Assembly: GCF_900117415.1 (NCBI RefSeq) | Contig: NZ_FPEI01000006.1 | Location: 868,001 to 932,000, forward strand | DNA: 64,000 nt | Source of the DNA: Hyphomicrobium sp. CS1BSMeth3 | Lineage (GTDB): Bacteria; Pseudomonadota; Alphaproteobacteria; Rhizobiales; Hyphomicrobiaceae | Direction of reading: 5' to 3' | Part shown: positions 60,642 through 64,000 of the stretch, one piece after another | Layout: each line of letters opens with the position of its first letter | Position numbering within the stretch: the first letter of the stretch is position 1 | The notes under the pieces: model-generated | What the model saw: only the letters and a program-made list of their open reading frames with translations | Told to the model about the DNA's origin: nothing | The model's database searches: none | Made by a program: the position numbers and the translations under genes

Positions 60642-61016
60642 ATGAGGTTCATCGCCGTCATCCTGATCCTGCTTGCCGCGGGCAAGCTCGGCTATCACCA
60701 GTATCTCTATCGCGCGGCCACGGCCGACGTGATGGTCGCGACTTTTCGCGATCAGGCGGTTGCTGCGTGTCAGCGCGATGCGACAGCAACGGGCCTCGCC
60801 GATCGCGCGGCCTGGGCGACCCCAGCGCAGGTCTGGTTCGGCGTCGGCAATCCGCACGCCGATGTCTCCGTCTGGCAGGTGGATCATGCGCGCTGGGGCG
60901 AGCGCTATCGCACGCCCTTCATCTTCGTCGCGACGGCAGGCGCCTCCAGTGGTCCTGTGTGCGCCTATGACATCAGCGCACGCCGCACCATGGTGCTCCC
61001 GCTCGGGCACTCCTGA
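60642..61016 (+). CDS. Hypothetical protein with N-terminal membrane anchor (124 aa)
   Basis: Residues 3-20 (FIAVILILLAAGKLGYHQ) form a signal anchor. The mature part has two Cys (VAACQRD and GPVCAYD) that may pair, a W-rich central strand pair (VWFGVGNPHADVSVWQVD) and no recognised motif. It probably faces the periplasm. It lies between a small helical gene and a beta-hydroxyacid dehydrogenase gene on the same strand. Confidence 0.65.
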   Translation: MRFIAVILILLAAGKLGYHQYLYRAATADVMVATFRDQAVAACQRDATATGLADRAAWATPAQVWFGVGNPHADVSVWQVDHARWGERYRTPFIFVATAGASSGPVCAYDISARRTMVLPLGHS

Positions 61017-61110
61017 GCCGTGGCTTAATTGCCGATCCGCGACCTGACAAGGCCGCTGCCATCCGCTAGAACGGCTCCCGAACCATCGGTTTCTTCATGG
61101 GAGCAGAACA

Positions 61111-61986
61111 ATGGCAAAGGTGGCATTTATCGGCTTGGGCGTGATGGGCTATCCCATGGCGGGGCATCTGCTCAAGAAGGGCGGCCATGAGCTGACCGTC
61201 TACAACCGCAATGCCGCCAAGGCCGAGGCCTGGGTGAAGGAGTACGGCGCCGGCAAGACCGCTGCGACGCCGGCCGAGGCCGCCAAGGATCAGGATTTCG
61301 TCTTCTCCTGCGTCGGCAATGACGAAGACCTGCGCGCCGTGACGCTCGGCAAGGACGGTGCTTTCGAGAGCGTGCGCAAGGGCGCGGTCTTCATCGACAA
61401 CACGACGGTCTCGGCCAACATCGCGCGCGAGCTTTATGCAGCGGCCAAGGCAAAGGGCTTCGGTTTTCTCGATGCGCCTGTCTCGGGCGGTTCGGCCGGT
61501 GCGCAGAACGGCGTGCTGACGGTCATGGTCGGCGGTGAGGCCGATGTGTTCGCCAAGGCCGAGCCGGTGATCGCGGCGTTCGCGCGCATGGTGACGCTGA
61601 TCGGTGCGCCGGGTGCGGGCCAGCTCACGAAGATGGTCAACCAGATCTGCATCGCGGGCCTCGTGCAGGGGCTCGCCGAGGGCGTTCATTTCGCGCAGAA
61701 GTCGGGCCTCGACATTTCGAAGGTCATGGAGACGATCTCCAAGGGTGCAGCCGGCTCCTGGCAGATGGACAACCGCTGGAAGACCATGTCGGAAGCCAAG
61801 TACGACTACGGCTTTGCGGTCGACTGGATGCGCAAGGATCTCTGGATCGCGCTCGAAGAGGCGCGCCAGAATGGTGCGACGCTGCCCGTCGCCGCGCTCG
61901 TCGACCAGTTCTATGCCGAGGTGCAGCGCCTCGGCGGCAAGCGCTGGGATACGTCGAGCCTGCTCGCGCGCCTCAATCAGAATTGA
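61111..61986 (+). CDS. Beta-hydroxyacid dehydrogenase (3-hydroxyisobutyrate dehydrogenase / tartronate semialdehyde reductase family)
   Basis: An NAD(P)-dependent enzyme of 291 residues. VAFIGLGVMGYPMAGHLLKKG is the Rossmann and family signature, FLDAPVSGGSAGAQNGVLTVMVGG the substrate-binding loop, and GAGQLTKMVNQICIAGLVQGLAEG contains the catalytic Lys. KYDYGFAVDWMRKDLWIALEEA carries the last conserved Lys. Substrates in the family include 3-hydroxyisobutyrate, tartronate semialdehyde, glyoxylate and succinic semialdehyde; sequence alone does not decide. Confidence 0.9.
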   Translation: MAKVAFIGLGVMGYPMAGHLLKKGGHELTVYNRNAAKAEAWVKEYGAGKTAATPAEAAKDQDFVFSCVGNDEDLRAVTLGKDGAFESVRKGAVFIDNTTVSANIARELYAAAKAKGFGFLDAPVSGGSAGAQNGVLTVMVGGEADVFAKAEPVIAAFARMVTLIGAPGAGQLTKMVNQICIAGLVQGLAEGVHFAQKSGLDISKVMETISKGAAGSWQMDNRWKTMSEAKYDYGFAVDWMRKDLWIALEEARQNGATLPVAALVDQFYAEVQRLGGKRWDTSSLLARLNQN

Positions 61987-62004
61987 GGGCGCGGGCGCGG
62001 CGCT

Positions 62005-62718
62005 TCAGACCTTGATCGGTACGGTCTTCTCGACGCTGATGCCTTCGGGCGTCAGCGCGCACTTGAGTGCGATCGCCTCGACGCCGACCTCGAGCGCCTC
62101 GGCAAGTCCGCCGGCATAGTTCGGATCGATGTCGCGCGCGAACGTGAGGCGCGTCGCATCATTGCGCTGAATGAGGAAGACCATCACGGCGCGATGGCCC
62201 TCGCGCACCATCTGGCTCAGCTCCAGCAGGTGCTTGAGGCCCCGCGCGGTGACCGAATCCGGGAACTCGGCGATGCCCGCTTCGCGCATCATGTGCACGT
62301 TCTTGACCTCGACATAGGCGGGCGGCTTGCCGGGACTTTCGAGCAGGATGTCGATGCGGCTGTTCGTGCCGTACTTCACCTCGCGGCGCAGGCTCTCGTA
62401 GCCCTTGAGCGATGCGACGCGCTTGCCGAGGATCGCCTCGCTGACGAGCGCGTTCGGGTGGTTGGTGTTGATGCCGACCAGGCTCGGACCCTTGCCGAGG
62501 TTCACCTCGAGCATTTCCCACGTGTGCTTGTACTTCCGTGTCGGGCTGTCCGAGATCGAGACCCAGACCGGCACGCCCGGCGTCGTGAGGCCCATCATGG
62601 AGCCGGTATTGGGGCACGTCGCGGTGATCACCTCGCCGCTCTCGAGGCGGACGTCGGCGAGAAAGCGCTTGTAGCGCTGGATGAGCGTGCCGCGGAGGAG
62701 TGGCGTTTGGAACTGCAT
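62005..62718 (-). CDS. sfsA: SfsA family DNA/RNA-binding nuclease-like protein
   Basis: SfsA proteins were named for sugar fermentation stimulation and have an N-terminal OB-like domain and a C-terminal restriction-nuclease fold. RYKRFLADVRLESGEVITATCPNTGSMMGL is the signature start, and GTNSRIDILLESPGKPPAYVEVKNVHMM contains the Asp and Glu-x-Lys of the nuclease fold. FPDSVTARGLKHLLEL and RNDATRLTFARDIDPNYA follow. 237 residues from the ATG at 62718 is standard. It is convergent with the dehydrogenase. Confidence 0.92.
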   Translation of the reverse strand: MQFQTPLLRGTLIQRYKRFLADVRLESGEVITATCPNTGSMMGLTTPGVPVWVSISDSPTRKYKHTWEMLEVNLGKGPSLVGINTNHPNALVSEAILGKRVASLKGYESLRREVKYGTNSRIDILLESPGKPPAYVEVKNVHMMREAGIAEFPDSVTARGLKHLLELSQMVREGHRAVMVFLIQRNDATRLTFARDIDPNYAGGLAEALEVGVEAIALKCALTPEGISVEKTVPIKV

Positions 62719-62901
62719 GGCAAGTACCGTTCGGAGCGTCAGCCGTTCGGTGCGTCGTAGCACAGTTCGGTGTGAAAGGAGCGGTGCAGGTGCCTCCGCG
62801 CTACACCCGGCCGGAAACGTCGTGACGGGGATGATCCGCGCACAGCCACAATGATACGCTCAGCACATTACGCTGCGCATATCTCGGCATGGAGGGGGTT
62901 G

Positions 62902-63381
62902 ATGCGTTCCCATTGGAGGCTTGCTGCGCTGTTTGCAGTCATCGTTTCAGCCATGGCCATGGCCCCGAGTGCGATTGCACAGTCACGTGAGGATAGGGCG
63001 CGAGCAGTGAAGGGGCCGGATGCGGTGCCGGGGAACTACCGGCAGGTCATCGCACGCCATTTCGCGGCGAATCCGCCGCGGTACAAGCTTTTGAACGCGC
63101 TGATATCGCCCCCCGGCATGTGGAATTCCCCGTTGGGTGCGTCATGGTCGGCGCCCATCGCCTGCGCGCGGCTCACCGTCGAAACCTCATACTCGCCGTC
63201 AACCTACACCGTGGGCTTCCGCTTCAGGAACGGACAGATCATCGAGGCCTTCGATCCCGAGTACAACAATCCCGCGGCGGGCGGCCTATTCACGGCGATG
63301 CTGAAGAACTCCGTCACCTGTGGCCCGCTCACCTATAGGCCGTATCCAGAACTCAAGCAGACGCTGCGGACGAAGCGCTAG
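62902..63381 (+). CDS. Hypothetical secreted protein (159 aa)
   Basis: A signal peptide (LAALFAVIVSAMAMAPSAIA) ends before QSREDRARAV. The mature part contains NYRQVIARHF, PPGMWNSPLGASWSAP and CARLTVETSYSPSTYTVGFRFRNGQIIEAFDP, with two Cys. The YTVGFRFRNGQII pattern looks like an antiparallel beta unit. I recognise no named family. GGAGGGGG lies just before the ATG at 62902, which supports this start over the one at 62851. Confidence 0.68.
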   Translation: MRSHWRLAALFAVIVSAMAMAPSAIAQSREDRARAVKGPDAVPGNYRQVIARHFAANPPRYKLLNALISPPGMWNSPLGASWSAPIACARLTVETSYSPSTYTVGFRFRNGQIIEAFDPEYNNPAAGGLFTAMLKNSVTCGPLTYRPYPELKQTLRTKR

Positions 63382-63514
63382 CAGGTTCCTGCGCGCCCCA
63401 ACCGATCGGGAGGGCTGCCATCCGCTGCTTTGGGGTGGCGGACGGGCCGATTTCCGCTAGCATCGCCGCTGGCCGGGTCCCGAGAGCCCGGAATGGGGCT
63501 GGAAGCAAGGAACC

Positions 63515-64000
63515 ATGATCGACAAGCGGGTGAAGTCCATCGCCGAGGCGATGCAGGGAATCAAGGACGGCTCGACCGTCATGTTCGGCGGCTTCGGGGC
63601 TGTGGGCCACCCGGCGCATCTGATCGATGGGCTCATCGAGCAGGGCGCCAAGGATCTGACGCTGGTCGGCAACAATGCGGGATCGGGGCGCGTCGAGCCT
63701 CTCGTGCGGCTGCTGGCGGCCGGGCGTGTGCGCAAGATCATCTGCAGTTTCCCGCGCAGTGCCGGTTCGGTCGTCTTCGACGAATTGCACAAGGCCGGCA
63801 AGCTCGAGCTCGAGCTTGTCCCGCAGGGCACGCTTGCCGAGCGGATCAGAGCCGCAGGCGCCGGCATTCCCGCCTTCTACACGCCGACGGCCTATGGCAC
63901 GGCTCTGGCTGAAGGCAAGGAAGTGCGCGAGATCAACGGGCGCCACTATCTCCTCGAGCACGCCATTCGCGCCGATGTGGCGCTCGTCGAGGCCTACCAG
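63515..64000 (+). CDS. CoA-transferase subunit A (3-oxoacid / 3-oxoadipate type), cut by window edge
   Basis: The first 162 residues of a family-I CoA-transferase alpha subunit: VKSIAEAMQGIKDGSTVMFGGFGAVGHPAHLIDGLIEQG contains the glycine-rich CoA loop, and DLTLVGNNAGSG, KIICSFPRS, LVPQGTLAERIRAAGAGIPAFYTPTAYGT follow, in the normal order of PcaI, ScoA and AtoD. ATG at 63515 has AAGGAA upstream. The beta subunit, which carries the catalytic Glu, should follow beyond the window. The substrate (3-oxoadipate, acetoacetate or other) cannot be decided. Confidence 0.93.
   Translation, partial: MIDKRVKSIAEAMQGIKDGSTVMFGGFGAVGHPAHLIDGLIEQGAKDLTLVGNNAGSGRVEPLVRLLAAGRVRKIICSFPRSAGSVVFDELHKAGKLELELVPQGTLAERIRAAGAGIPAFYTPTAYGTALAEGKEVREINGRHYLLEHAIRADVALVEAYQ

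Overview
The window comes from a GC-rich alphaproteobacterium, most likely of the order Hyphomicrobiales (Rhizobiales). Three things suggest this: the cell-cycle regulator CpdR next to an N-formylglutamate amidohydrolase, a DUF4167 gene beside prmC-prfA, and a type-II lumazine synthase behind an FMN riboswitch. Crotonyl-CoA carboxylase/reductase followed by a PhaR-type domain is consistent. The genus cannot be decided from the sequence.

Positions 1 to about 11,510 are the right-hand end of a prophage integrated at the 3' end of tRNA-Gln(CUG). All its genes lie on the minus strand: a tyrosine integrase beside the tRNA, an unusual array of direct repeats, an 1851-residue polyvalent protein with an HExxH site, three small unknown genes, and the first 560 residues of a T7-type single-subunit RNA polymerase that runs off the left edge. 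The other attachment site is outside the window.

Positions 11.5-34 kb are host core genome: prmA, two DUF1801 genes, a PLP aldolase with a haloacid dehalogenase, mobA coupled to a subtilase-like pseudoenzyme, an extensin-like gene, slt, dapA, smpB, folK, rpoZ, rsh (ppGpp), pdxJ, acpS, zapA and a glycerophosphodiesterase. Positions 34-48 kb hold DUF4167-prmC-prfA, cpdR, riboswitch-controlled ribH2, a nitronate monooxygenase, a hexose-6-phosphate mutarotase, ccr with a 57-residue PhaR-domain gene, and metY.

Positions 48-64 kb hold a TPR lipoprotein, a glycosyltransferase, a korC-korA-korB 2-oxoacid:ferredoxin oxidoreductase operon, rpmE, a tightly overlapping operon of a sulfite-oxidase-type molybdoenzyme with FrdB/SdhC/SdhD-like electron-transfer subunits but no flavoprotein, several small secreted proteins, a beta-hydroxyacid dehydrogenase, sfsA and the start of a CoA-transferase.

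Several families of intergenic repeats recur. The most striking is an element of about 164 bp made of two long hairpins. It occurs three times, directly in front of the start codons of smpB, metY and korB. Two other intergenic regions (41.85-42.25 kb and 45.63-46.17 kb) are mosaics of shared repeat modules.
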